From: Bemisia tabaci
Taxonomy: Eukaryota > Arthropoda > Insecta > Hemiptera > Aleyrodidae
NCBI RefSeq assembly: GCF_918797505.1
Contig: NC_092794.1
Span: forward strand, 74,437,345-74,501,344
Length of the DNA stretch: 64,000 bases
Reading direction: 5' to 3'
The notes under the pieces were generated by a model. The model made no database searches and was not told the origin of the DNA. It worked only from the letters and a program-made list of their open reading frames with translations. Within the stretch, counting starts at the first letter, position 1. Each line of letters opens with the position of its first letter. Made by a program: the position numbers and the translations under genes. This document shows, piece by piece, positions 22,701 through 32,758 of the stretch.

Positions 22701-23560
22701 AGCCATTCTTTGCGATTGGTCATGTGCGTATCACAGCCTGAATCAATATGCCACTTGTCGGAAGGGCAGGTAACATTTAGCGCTGTTAGTAAACACTTGG
22801 CACCCTTGAGCTCATCTTTGGTCTCACTTTTAGTTTCACCTTTGGTCTCACTTTTACAATCTTTGCGTTTGTGGCCTCGTTTATTACACTTGGTACACTT
22901 CCACTTGAAAGGTTTACCTGATTCGTTCTGCTTTGGATGACTTTGTGCAGACTTACCACTACCAGAATTTTTTGTCCAAAGGGCAGACATCTTTTCATCC
23001 AAGGTGGCACGTTGTTCTTGGCCAAGCAGGAACTCCTTTACCTTCTGAGACGTTAGCATGGTTGATGTGGCTTCCAGAGCTGTCGCTAGCGGTTTGTACT
23101 TGTCAGTCAGGCCATTCAGCATGATGAACGCAGTGTCTTCATCGTCTATCGTCTTTCCAACTTCCTGAAGTTGCTGGGTTAGAGACATGATTTCATTCAA
23201 GTAGGACGACATCGATTCAAAAGTTTCCAACCTCACAGCGTACAGTCTTCTCATCAGACCAAAACGACCAGACACACCTGTGGCGGAGAAGGCTTCGTGC
23301 AGAGTGTCCCAGGCAGCTTTGGCAGTTTTTGCATCGTTGATATGAACGTACAAGGAAGGATCCACCATAAGCCCTATGTCGCATAGGGTTATTTTATCTT
23401 CTTCCTCATCCCACTTCTCAGATGGGATAGTTTTCGTTACATATCCCCACTTCCTCTCACGAGTCAACCACAATTTCATCGCGAACGACCAGTTTTTGTA
23501 ATTTTCAGACCCTTTGAGTCTTTCGATGCGAGGCATCTTTATTTCTGAGGCCATGGTCAC
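19742..23560 (-). CDS. Copia Gag-Pol polyprotein, intact, 1272 aa
   Basis: A single uninterrupted frame of the length usual for Copia polyproteins. In order: a Gag region with UBN2-like sequence (about 1-200); a CCHC zinc knuckle CTKCNKRGHKRKDC (222-235); an aspartic protease DSG (D273); the integrase zinc-binding HHCC (H412, H417, C443, C446) and DD35E core (D473, D536, E572); reverse transcriptase with D867 and VDD (953-955); and RNase H with DADWG (1118-1122), SSTESEYIAL (1156-1165) and the terminal KHIDIRYH segment. All catalytic residues I looked for are present. The integrase-before-RT order defines Ty1/copia rather than Gypsy or BEL. The product copies its RNA to DNA in virus-like particles and inserts it in the genome. 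The start is the first ATG after the leader; a second Met lies 2 codons in. Confidence 0.97.
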   Translation of the reverse strand: MTMASEIKMPRIERLKGSENYKNWSFAMKLWLTRERKWGYVTKTIPSEKWDEEEDKITLCDIGLMVDPSLYVHINDAKTAKAAWDTLHEAFSATGVSGRFGLMRRLYAVRLETFESMSSYLNEIMSLTQQLQEVGKTIDDEDTAFIMLNGLTDKYKPLATALEATSTMLTSQKVKEFLLGQEQRATLDEKMSALWTKNSGSGKSAQSHPKQNESGKPFKWKCTKCNKRGHKRKDCKSETKGETKSETKDELKGAKCLLTALNVTCPSDKWHIDSGCDTHMTNRKEWLINFNDNVGRNLEIAVANNSTEHGKGIGNILVNVDDGERVITDVVYVPTLSTNLLSVSKMVQKNLVVVFKNEGCQIYDVNNCNISGEVCFTASHVNGLFQLNECDNSYHDKCMNAMQVSDTATLWHRRLGHISATNMQKLKSASDDFNFENSHEQPCIACAQGKLCKRPFKSSESHAKELLELVHSDVMGPLEVPSVSGYRYVLIFLDDHSRKIFVYFLKHKDEVTCKFKEFKAFTEKQSGKQIKRFRTDNGGEYVNTQLSDFFRDNGINHELTVPYNPKQNGRAERVNGSVMRMARCMLMDSNCPKKFWAEAVNTAVYLKNWCTHAALNDLSPEECWSGRKPKLGHLKVFGCRAFAHIPKEKRQKLDAVSKELVMVGYGTATKGYRLLDPVKGEISMSRDVVFLENEMYFKVTEKPDVVNEVPLSITKVESENKSLTNVERKYPERVRKPKEFPGFVVYKTITHNENSDDPITVKQAMSRNDSERWHEAMLEEYQSLQENQAWILVDKPENANIVSCKWVFKIKKGISENRYRARLVAKGFTQREGIDYDETFAPVVRKESFRLLIALAVKFNLQIHHLDVKTAFLNGDLHETVYMKQPERFVVEGQEEKVCLLKRAIYGLKQASRMWNQKAHSKLLELGFKQSNHDPCIYLKNVNDEKLYVALFVDDFFILTKSDDECNKLKSVLMSAFRMVDLGKAKRCLGMNVNYSPNGSISLDQEHYIHEILGKFGLTDAKPAKTPMEPNLPLVKGDVTNIPNLPYQSLIGCLTYIAVNTRPDICFAVNKLSQFNTCYTPEHFHYAQRVLRYLKGTCAKKLCFSTQAREKEIEGFVDADWGSCAIDRRSYSGFVFKLSDGAISWCSRKQTCVSLSSTESEYIALSEAAKEAVYLKGLIDELLFCNNPISLSHCKPLELSCDNQGAAKLAMNPVFHKRTKHIDIRYHYVRDIIDRNIVTLCYVPTEDMPADILTKSLCVPKHNQFCDALGIH

Positions 23561-23765
23561 AAATCACTCGAAAAGGTTACTTGACGATGTTGGCAAGCAC
23601 TTTTCTTCGTCGATCACAATTCACTGGATACACGAGACACGAGGACAGGGACAGCCTAAAAGGCTTCGGCGAGGTTAGGGTTAATATCGTAAGACCGAGG
23701 TTTCATCCCGAATTCCCGAACAAAAAAGGCACTACACTTTTGGAACAATGTGACGGAAGTGCGAA

Positions 23766-23776
23766 GGCCCATAACC
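23766..23776 (-). other. Copia primer-binding site (initiator-tRNA-Met anticodon type)
   Basis: On the minus strand GGTTATGGGCC immediately follows the 5' LTR. It matches the internal, anticodon-arm complement of initiator tRNA-Met used by Drosophila copia (half-tRNA priming), not the usual TGG-starting complement of a tRNA 3' end. Confidence 0.8.
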
Positions 23777-24026
23777 TGTCATGAATGAGCAGAAAACAGG
23801 GTTTTATGGAAGGGCAAATGAATGAACGCAATCGGCTAACGAACGACACAAGACGGGCATTTTATTAGGATAAAGTGCACGGTACAGAGAGTTGAGTAGC
23901 ATAGAGAGAGAACAGCTATAGTTCGCTGGATGCCCGGCAGAGGGCACCACGATACGGAGAACAGCTATAGTGCGCTGGATGCTCGGCAGAGGGCACCACG
24001 ATACGGTGTGTAGTTTATCACTGACA
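23777..24026 (-). repeat. Copia 5' LTR
   Basis: 250 bp, starts TG and ends CA, identical by eye to 19215-19464. It would carry the promoter and polyadenylation signals of the element. Confidence 0.95.
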
Positions 24027-24165
24027 AGGGTTGCCGTGCTTTCGTTGCTGCTCGTGCTTTTAGAGTCTCCAAGTAAAGTGGCAGCCCTGACAATGTATTT
24101 GCTCCCTATCTTTGCATGGAGAGTTTGCCTTTACGTAGAGGTGGACTCTCAGGATAGCGTGGGAT

Positions 24166-24915
24166 ATTTATTCTGGATAATACTGTGGTTTCCTTTTTTA
24201 TTCAAACTTTTCGTGAAATTCTCAGGCAGATCATTATCATTTAAGTGTTTTTTTATGAGTATTTTTGAAAACAAGCAATGAAAGAGAAATTGTATTATTC
24301 TTCTTAAATTACCGAAAACTTGGGAGAAAAATTGGAATGGTGAAATTAGACCTCTTAAGTAGAAACAGTAATAGCTCATGCCTCTATGCTCATAATTTCA
24401 ATGTGACTAACTTCATACCCTAGTATTCTATGCTGAACTTTTATTGAAAAACCTGAAAACTTTGGATAGGGTCTTCTACTACATGAATTCGTTGCTTATT
24501 TTGATCAAAACTGGCACTGAGCTTAATGCCAAAGCCTGAAACTCACTCCTGCTTGACTGACAAAACTTTTGTAACAATTACCACGATTTGAGTTTCCTAC
24601 GAGCATTCCCTTCTCGGAGAGGGGTTCAGAAAAGTTTGGTAAAGCAGCACAAGTTTACGCTATTTTCAGGTTCAAAGTTTATTAATCGTACTGAGTAAAA
24701 ATTGTAAAATTGAACGTATTGAAGTGACCGACAGACTTCTAAAATTTAAGAAAACATAGAAAATTAAAGCCTTTAGAAGCATCCAAGCACCATTATTTCC
24801 ATGAGAACCGCGTCAGTGCTGCGGTTTACACGAGCTTAAGACGTGGGTCTAAAAATCCATCCTAAAAAATAATCAGACAAGAACCTGAAAAAATAAATAA
24901 TAACGAGTAGGTATC
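24166..24915. other. Intronic DNA, no feature recognised
   Basis: AT-rich, with no paired termini, tRNA-like boxes or recognisable protein. Confidence 0.4.
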
Positions 24916-25560
24916 AACACAGCCGACGACAAGAAAGACGTATTCGGGCCTTTTTTAACTTTTCTCCCGAATCGGAGCGACACCTCATTGGCAGCATACA
25001 GCAGAGCATTGAGAACTCACGCTTCGCGTCATCGCGCCTTCAATTTTTCAGATGCAGCACGGACGTCCATCAAGGACGAATAGTTGTATCTCTGCGCCGT
25101 CGTAAACGCGCATCCTTTCCCTCCCTCCACATCCATATTGTGTTTGTTTCCGTTTGTCTCATTCGTAATGGTGCTTCAAGCACTACGTGAATATAACACA
25201 GCCAAAGGTAGGAGAGATGTGTTCGGGCCACTTTTTAAACTTCCCTTCCGAATCTGAGCGACACTTCATCGGCAGAATATAGCACAGCATTGAGAACTCA
25301 CGCTTCGCGTCATCGCGCCTTCAATTTTTCAGACGCAGCACGGACGTCCTTCAAGCACGAATAGTTGTATCTCTGCGCCGTCGTTAAAGCGCATCCTTTT
25401 TCTCCCTCTATTTCCATGTTGTGTTTGTTTCCGTTTGTCTTATTTGTAATGTTGCTTAAACTAGAGCGGGGCATTGCGAGTTCACGACTCACGCCATTGC
25501 GTCTTACATTTTTCATTTGCAATCCATCTTGCGAGAATAGTTGTATTGTTCTTAATTGCC
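24916..25560. repeat. ~279-bp tandem repeat, two units plus a partial third
   Basis: AACACAGCC starts at 24916 and 25195 (period 279). Both units contain TTGAGAACTCACGCTTCGCG and TTTGTTTCCGTTTGTCT. A diverged third unit (about 25466-25560) lacks roughly 100 bp. It is non-coding and satellite-like. Confidence 0.85.
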
Positions 25561-27064
25561 AAATCTTCATTATTTTTTTAAACAGTCAGTTAATCGTGTC
25601 AGATATTTAAGTCAAATAAGCTATAGGGTACCAACCCCTGTGAAGTTCCTTCCTTTTGGGTGCTTCAAATGCTAATCAAGGTCATCTTAGCTCTTTCGGC
25701 AAGAGATATGCCATCCTCCTCTCAACATTCTCAGTATTACTTGGTTTTACAACATCTCGATTTTATTGTTGAATATTTGGCGTTTGGCACACCGTTGATC
25801 CTGAAAAAAATAATTTTTTCTAGCTTTCTCATTATTTCCTTCTGGTTCCTAACAATTGGCGAGATGCTTTCTACCAAAGTTAACTAATATTGAGGATTTA
25901 GATTTCTTCAATACGTCTTCAAGGACAGGCGTGTCAAATATAGCGTAGAAGATTGTATTTATTTTTATTAAATTGTTTTACAATTAGGTCAAATGAAATA
26001 AAGAAATCTCATATGGAGCCAGACTATAGCTTTGAAAGGCTTTGGGCTTCAACTTTTTTATTTTGTTGGTATTGATATATTTTTGTTATACTTTGTTTCT
26101 ACATTTCTGTTGACCTATGATTTTTTTTAAATGCTGTTTCATTTCTACTCCTCTACTGATGATATAAATTATTTTAATTTCAAAGATACAAAACTTACAT
26201 CTTTATTTAGGAGTTTTCTTCTTCCTGATTAATTTATTCTTTGAATTGATCACATTATTGGAAGGAACTCATTGCTTGAGACGGAAAATACATTTAATTT
26301 AAATTTAATAAAAATCTTCAATAGCATTATTTAGTACTATTCACGAAAGCTTTCGTAAGAGCAAAATATTTCATCCACAAACGACTGAAGCATTATTTAC
26401 AGTTTCTTTATCTTATCAAGTTATGCCCTTATATCAAATATTTCTTTTTTTTTGGGGGGGGGGGGACGAGTATTAAATAAAAGGAAAGAAAATACTATGA
26501 AGATTAAACACGATTGAAACATGATTAATATTTTTTTTAATTTCGTATCATAATCAAGACAATACCTGATAAAAGGAAGTGATCCATAACAAACGACTTG
26601 TGTTACACAAGTTTTGAATATTTTGACTTTTTAAAAAGAAAGTAATATTAAAAAGAAACAAAAAATCGAAGTAATTTTCAATTAGCTCAAACACAAAGGC
26701 TGGTTGCCCCCCCCCTCCCTCCCTGCTTGCATGGCGCCTTACACTGGCGCCTAGATATCAGCAGGGCCAGGGCGCCAAGAGCGATGGATCTTCTGTCCTC
26801 TTCGAAATGAAATTAAACTAACCGACTGTTGACCCAGTGAGACAAGTCTTGTCTTCCGTATCAGTAAAAGTGGGCGACGGATTCGATCAGATATGACGTG
26901 TGATCGTATATTCCGGATAATCGCAATTTGATGCATGCTGCAATGAGGGGAAACGAAGATGTGAGAGATACGGTCGGAGAAGATGCGATATCAATGAGGG
27001 GAAAAGGCTCTCTTCTCTAACATGACTTCGAGCCCGGGTAATCTCCTGTGGTCAACTGAGTCAT
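25561..27064. other. Intronic DNA, no feature recognised
   Basis: AT-rich to 26700, with a G-run at 26455-26463, then a GC-richer part (26700-27060). No supported gene or terminal repeats. Confidence 0.4.
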
Positions 27065-27117
27065 GTACGGCGGGTTACGGAAAACTATTTTTCGCAGGAA
27101 TAACGATCCCGCTTGTA
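27065..27117 (-). repeat. Inverted partner of the 53-bp segment at 17620
   Basis: Reverse complement of 17620-17672 with one mismatch by eye, 9.4 kb away in the same intron. Confidence 0.8.
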
Positions 27118-27194
27118 CAAAATCCGAGATCCGGTATCACCTCTGGTCAAACCTGCTAGAAACGTAACTAGCAGTCACGTATCTATCTTGGTGG

Positions 27195-27760
27195 GACCTA
27201 GACCTGGGACCATGTAAAGAGCACCGATCTCGAGTCGTAGATCACGAATATATATGTCATTCATTTTCTGTCATATATATATATATATTTCAGAGCGTTG
27301 AGAGGCAGTTAATTTTTAAGTTTCTTGAAACAAAACTTCTGGGGCTTATAGTCCCTTAAGAGTACTTTCAAACTGTGAAGAAAAAATCGGAATACGTTAA
27401 TTACTTTTCGCACAGCGAGGGGTCAAAGTGGGGGGAGGTTTAATTTTGTCCACGCGATAACTCGAGTAAAAATGAATATTTTGAGCTGAAATTTTGATGG
27501 TAGTTAGATATCTACTGAGATTGGTTTCCCATTGAATTTCAGCGAAATCGGCCAACGCATTACATAATAAGGCAATTTACCGTTTTTACGGGTGAGGGGG
27601 GGGGGGGGTAGGAGTTGCGCAGCCAAGGGGAACTGTTTCTTGAAACATGTCTGTGGCAAGAGGGGTAGGGTAAATGATTCCATTCCCCAATGTGACACTA
27701 CCCTTCGGAAAATACACTCATGCCGCGGTAAATGCGCGGACTACAAAAAGAACCGTCCCG
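27195..27760 (+). repeat. Dispersed repeat I, copy 1
   Basis: Order shared with 60226-61075: GAGCACCGATC, GTCGTAGATCACGAA, a (TA)n microsatellite (27269-27291 here), AGTGGGGGGAGGTT, GATAACTCGAG, ATATTTTGAGCTGAAATTTT, a G-run, then GGAAATACACT-like and GCGGTNNATGCGCGG near the end. It is non-coding and of unknown class. Copy 2 contains a 45-bp minisatellite where this copy has single sequence. Confidence 0.75.
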
Positions 27761-28059
27761 TACTTGCCGGCAACCCCACGGAAAAAGCGGCAGGGTTTTT
27801 TACACTACTCCTTTGAAAAACATAGGAACCTGTAAACCTGATATGGGCGCATTACTTCGAAACTTTTAATTTTTTCTATGCAATAATTAGTTGCAAACCA
27901 GCTTTGCTAGATGCCACGATGTGTCACAAACAATTCTTGAAAGGAACGGAAGGAAAACAGAGATGGACGAAAAAAAATGCGGTGGTCTGCGACTTTTGGC
28001 TTTCAGAGACCAGAATTTAAATTTGACCACGAGTAAAGCATTCAACAGGGGTGATCAAA

Positions 28060-28560
28060 GTACTTGTTAAATATTTTAACAATTTTCCCCCTATCGCGAT
28101 AAAGAGCGACCCTAAAAATGACAGTTTTTTGGCACAATTTGGAACCGCGGGGATTTTTCTGAAACCGGGTCAAATGATACCTTATCATCTCATTAATATA
28201 AACTTCGAAGGATTCAGACTTTCAACGATTCTACCTTTTTCTATTTCACTCGAGAGGTTGCCAGACTGTGCGATAAATGTGAATATTTTACATGGATATG
28301 CATTGGGAAAAGTGCTAAAAAAGCAATTTATCTGGCAACAATAGAGTCCGGGAGGGACGAGAGGCTGCCTTCCTGGGAAAACCCATGATTTAGCCTGAAA
28401 TGTCATTGAAACAATTGATTCCGTTTGAAGCATCAATTGTATACTAGGAGAAAGCTATTTTAAAATAATAATTGTAAATGGACACAGATGCTACAGAGAG
28501 GGAAAAAGAAAAGGGAAAGGGAAAGGAAATGAAATGAAATGAGGATATAATTACTAATAT
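28060..28560 (-). repeat. Dispersed repeat D, inverted copy
   Basis: Reverse complement matches 626-969 plus 2606-2625. Its far end (28080-28170: TTTCTGAAACC, AGAGCGACCCTAA) matches 36831-36915 inverted. It supplies an uninterrupted version of the site hit by the foldback at 970. Confidence 0.7.
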
Positions 28561-28593
28561 GCAATCAGAGAGAATAAAACAAACACATCAGAG

Positions 28594-30898
28594 AAAGGAG
28601 GAGTTGCGTTTTGGGCCTTTTCCGGCCCCACCTGGATTTTGCTAAATGTTTCATATTTTCAAAGTACTAGTCTTAGGTAGACTCTGTGCCAAATATTAGA
28701 CCGATCGGAGCCCATGCAAGGGCGCAGCAGCGCCTCAAACCCAAAATCCTGGAATCGAAAAACAATTATTTTCGTCGACTTTTTCGACTGTTATCACTCT
28801 TCCAGCACATGTTTCTTATGTATTTTTTTGCGTACTTTTCGTTTCTGGCCTTTTTAAAGGCCTCCGATAAATTTTAAGGGGCCTTATGGCCCATTGTTGC
28901 CATTTTTGGCCCATTTTTAGGGGTTTTTTCCATTTAACACATTCAAAACTCAATTTAATCCAAAAACTGTATACATTTTTGAAAAGTACGTAAAGAAATG
29001 AATAAAAAAGGTTCAGTAAAATTTTTTCCTATGTTGCCAAATTTCCGAGAAAATTGGCCCCAAAGTGTCAAAATCGGCAAAAAATCGATAAATCGCCGCG
29101 TCTAAGGTTCAAGAAAGTGGAGTACATTTTTCATACTCTACCAGATAACAGCTCTTATCCATCCATACAACATACTAAAATATCATAGTTGTACCTGGAT
29201 TCCCACGATGTGAAAATTGACCGAGATGTCGATTTTAGCGGCCTTTTTATACTTGAAGGCAGCTCTTTTGAATGTTTTTCGACCTTAGTCACCCTCTATG
29301 GGTGTGTAGTATATGTATTTTTCTACGTACTTTTCATATCTGGCCATAAAAATGGCTTCCTGTGAATTTTAAAAGGCCTAACGGTCCATTGTTGCCAATT
29401 TTCACCAATTTTTAGGGGTTTTTTCAAGTTTACGTGTGTGAAACTTAATTTAATCTAGAAACCGTGTATAATTTCGGAAAGAACGTAAAAAAATACATAG
29501 GAATGTGATTTGTACCTTTTCCCTACGTTGCCAAATTTTCGAGAAAAATCGTCCTGAAGCGTCAAAAATGCCAAAAATTGGATTAATCATCACGTCGGAG
29601 GTTCCAGGAAGTGAATTATGACATTCATGTGGATCGTGGGACACTTTCTCCACGCATTTTCTGTTCTTCGGTATATTTGGCCTGTAGCAAGCATCTTGAG
29701 AACCAAGGATTATCTCGAGGTTACAGGAATAAAGAGGTGAACTGGAGTGAAGGATAAAGTAAAAGCACCTTGAGGGCCCGTTTTGTCAGGTTCATCTACG
29801 CCATTACATGTTCCTTGAGATGCATTGCAATTTTCCATTTTCGATACGTTATTTGTAGTGAAAAAAAACTTGAAATTCACTTCCTGGAACCTCCGACGTG
29901 ATGCTTAATCCAATTTTTGGCATTTTTGACGCTTCAGGACGATTTTTCTCGAAAATTTGGCAACGTAGGGAAAAGGTACAAATCACATTCCTATGTATTT
30001 TTTTACGTTCTTTCCGAAATTATACACGGTTTCTAGATTAAATTAAGTTTCACACACGTAAACTTGAAAAAACCCCTAAAAATTGGTGAAAATTGGCAAC
30101 AATGGACCGTTAGGCCTTTTAAAATTCACAGGAAGCCATTTTTATGGCCAGATATGAAAAGTACGTAGAAAAATACATATACTACACACCCATAGAGGGT
30201 GACTAAGGTCGAAAAACATTCAAAAGAGCTGCCTTCAAGTATAAAAAGGCCGCTAAAATCGACATCTCGGTCAATTTTCACATCGTGGGAATCCAGGTAC
30301 AACTATGATATTTTAGTATGTTGTATGGATGGATAAGAGCTGTTATCTGGTAGAGTATGAAAAATGTACTCCACTTTCTTGAACCTTAGACGCGGCGATT
30401 TATCGATTTTTTGCCGATTTTGACACTTTGGGGCCAATTTTCTCGGAAATTTGGCAACATAGGAAAAAATTTTACTGAACCTTTTTTATTCATTTCTTTA
30501 CGTACTTTTCAAAAATGTACACAGTTTTTGGATTAAATTGAGTTTTGAATGTGTTAAATGGAAAAAAACCCCTAAAAATGGGCCAAAAATGGCAACAATG
30601 GGCCATAAGGCCCCTTAAAATTTATCGGAGGCCTTTAAAAAGGCCAGAAACGAAAAGTACGCAAAAAAATACATAAGAAACATGTGCTGGAAGAGTGATA
30701 ACAGTCGAAAAAGTCGACGAAAATAATTGTTTTTCGATTCCAGGATTTTGGGTTTGAGGCGCTGCTGCGCCCTTGCATGGGCTCCGATCGGTCTAATATT
30801 TGGCACAGAGTCTACCTAAGACTAGTACTTTGAAAATATGAAACATTTAGCAAAATCCAGGTGGGGCCGGAAAAGGCCCAAAACGCAACTCCTCCTTT
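28594..30898. repeat. 2.3-kb palindrome with 1,025-bp near-identical arms
   Basis: Arms 28594-29618 and 29874-30898 are equal in length and almost identical. I saw one substitution and one homopolymer difference near 28930-28975 / 30517-30571. The spacer is ~255 bp. The ends read AAAGGAGGAGTTGCG and CGCAACTCCTCCTTT. A 63-residue chance frame occurs identically in both arms and is not a gene. Arm identity implies recent formation or gene conversion. Transcripts would fold into ~1 kb of double-stranded RNA. Confidence 0.9.
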
Positions 30899-30929
30899 AT
30901 ATACGATGAAAGTATAAGAAAAAAACACG

Positions 30930-31006
30930 AGTGGGCTCATTGCGATTCGGAACTCGAACTATGCTATCGTTGAGCAGTTTTTAGACCCCTACGCCACCGA
31001 TAATCT
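30930..31006 (-). mobile_element. tRNA-like (SINE-like) remnant
   Basis: On the minus strand an A-box-like TGGCGTAGGGG and B-box-like AGTTCGAGTTCC lie at tRNA-like spacing. No closed acceptor stem is apparent, so it is a SINE head or tRNA relic rather than a functional tRNA. Confidence 0.4.
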
Positions 31007-31288
31007 TCTTAAGAAGTAAAGATGAACTTTTGTTACTTCAGCAAGTCAAATCGCGGAAGGAGATCCGTGGATTGTCTTTTTCCGCCGCCCGATAGGATGA
31101 CGTCCCAGTCAAATGCGTTTTTGAAGAAATGGTCGATCCCCATCATCGCTTCATCTCAACACATCTATTCATGTGCAAATGATGGCACGCTCCGGCAACA
31201 AGGTTCTGTGACGAAATCATTTTTGCCTCCAGAGTCTCCAAAATGTATAAATCTTAGTGATCAAATGTCCAATCACTGAGAAAAATGG

Positions 31289-31386
31289 CTCGCGGAGCGA
31301 GTCAAATGTCACTCGCGTAGCGAGTGATCGGGGGTCCAGGGGGCGCAGCACCTTGGCTGGCCGCGACGGACGCGCGAAGCGCGTCC
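31289..31386. repeat. GC-rich mini-hairpin array 1
   Basis: Perfect short hairpins with 3-nt GNA loops: CTCGC-GGA-GCGAG (about 31289-31301), CACTCGC-GTA-GCGAGTG (31310-31326) and GGACGCGC-GAA-GCGCGTCC (31368-31386). Between them lies an imperfect AGGGGGCGCAGCACCTT hairpin. The surrounding DNA is AT-rich. Similar arrays are at 36145, 58291 and 61114. Confidence 0.8.
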
Positions 31387-31465
31387 AGAACGGTTAGTAA
31401 TACCATAAAACTCTGATAAAAAATTTTAGCTTTGGCTGTAAATGTTCTTATTAGGCCCCCGTGCA

Positions 31466-32758
31466 TACAGGGTGTCTCACGAAAAACGAGCCACCTTGAA
31501 TATCTGCCGAACGCGTCGGAATTTCGAAAAACGGTAAAAGACGTGTTCGTTTATATCAAGGGGGACACCTTTTGGCGTATTCGACATTTTCCCAAACCGC
31601 GGGAGGGGCGCGGGGCGGGGGGTGCCCCACCCGTAAGTCGAACTTTTCAAATGGCACCCCTACTTTTTTATTTCAGAAATCAATTCTACGCAAAAAAAAC
31701 AAGCCACCCTGTCCAAACCGAATGTAAATCGGACAATTTTTCAGTGATTGACAGAGTTTGAAACATTTTTTTCATGCTCTTTTCAAAAATTTCCCACGCC
31801 CAGTGGAATTGCTGTATCAAACCAAACTCTCCGCCAAAAAAATTCTTAACATGGCACTTTCGATAAAAAAATAAAAAAAAATCTGCTGCACTCGAAATCT
31901 GGAGCACGCGGAGCCCTTCTTTGCGACATTAAAAATTCGTTATACCGAACATTTCCGGGGGGCGCTCATCGGGAGGCAGTAGTAAGTTTTAGACAAGAAT
32001 TATTAATCTTTTTTCTGAAGCATAAGAAACCGTGTCCATGAAGAAGCAGTTAAGTAGAAAAACAACGCACCGCGGAAAAATAGCGTCCTCAGAAGTATCA
32101 AGGTCCGGCTCAAGTCATTGACCCCCCCCCCCCCTCACCCCCAAAAAAAGCTAATCCATTTGTTTTTCTACTTAACTGCTTCTTCGTGGACACGGTTTCT
32201 TATGCTTCAGAAAAAAGATTAATAATTCTTGTCTAAAACTTACTACTGCCTCCCGATGAGCGCCCCCCGGAAATGTTCGGTATAACGAATTTTAATGTCG
32301 CAAAGAAGGGCTCCGCGTGCTCCAGATTTCGAGTGCAGCAGATTTATTTTATTTTTTTATCGAAAGTGCCATGTTTAAGAATTTTTTTGGCGGAGAGTTT
32401 GGTTTGATACAGCAATTCCACTGGGCGTGGGAAATTTTTGAAAAGAGCATGAAAAAAATGTTTCAACCTCTGTCAATCACTGAAAAATTGTCCGATTTAC
32501 ATTCGGTTTGGACAGGGTGGCTTGTTTTTTTTGCGTAGAATTGATTTCTGAAATAAAAAAGTAGGGGTGCCGTTTGAAAAGTTCGACTTACGGGTGGGGC
32601 ACCCCCCGCCCCGCGCCCCTCCCGCGGTTTGGGAAAATGTCGAATACGCCAAAAGGTGTCCCCCTTGATATAAACGAACACGTCTTTTACCGTTTTTCGA
32701 AATTCCGACGCGTTCGGCAGATATTCAAGGTGGCTCGTTTTTCGTGAGACACCCTGTA
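31466..32758. mobile_element. 1.3-kb palindromic element inserted at TA, with an empty site in the window
   Basis: Arms 31468-32064 and 32160-32756 (597 bp each, almost identical) end in CAGGGTGTCTCACG and its complement, flanked by TA. Repeat E on either side is continuous at about 36640-36650 (inverted: CCGTGCCATAACTGTGTTC), which shows the unoccupied TA target. There is no transposase; short frames in the arms are mirror artefacts. It shares only the ~9-bp tip with 8505-9707. Confidence 0.9.

Larger units (their letters stand above)
19215..24026 (-). mobile_element. Complete Copia (Ty1/copia) LTR retrotransposon
   Basis: The 4.8-kb element lies on the minus strand with two 250-bp LTRs, a primer-binding site, one uninterrupted Gag-Pol frame, a polypurine tract and a 5-bp target duplication AGGGT (19210-19214 and 24027-24031). 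The LTRs look identical by eye, so the insertion is recent and the element may be active. It sits in the antisense orientation within the proposed host intron. Confidence 0.97.
19110..24165. repeat. Palindrome split by the Copia insertion
   Basis: The left part (about 19110-19214) and right part (24027-about 24165) are inverted copies: ACTCTCCATGCAAAGATAGG versus CCTATCTTTGCATGGAGAGT. At the joint, GGCAACCCTA before and AGGGTTGCC after the element form the centre. Removing Copia and one 5-bp duplication restores an almost perfect small palindrome. Confidence 0.75.

Noticed and set aside
28686..30806. Identical 63-residue open frames in the two arms of the 2.3-kb palindrome
   Set aside because: Identity follows from the arms being mirror copies. 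No family similarity, start context or codon bias.
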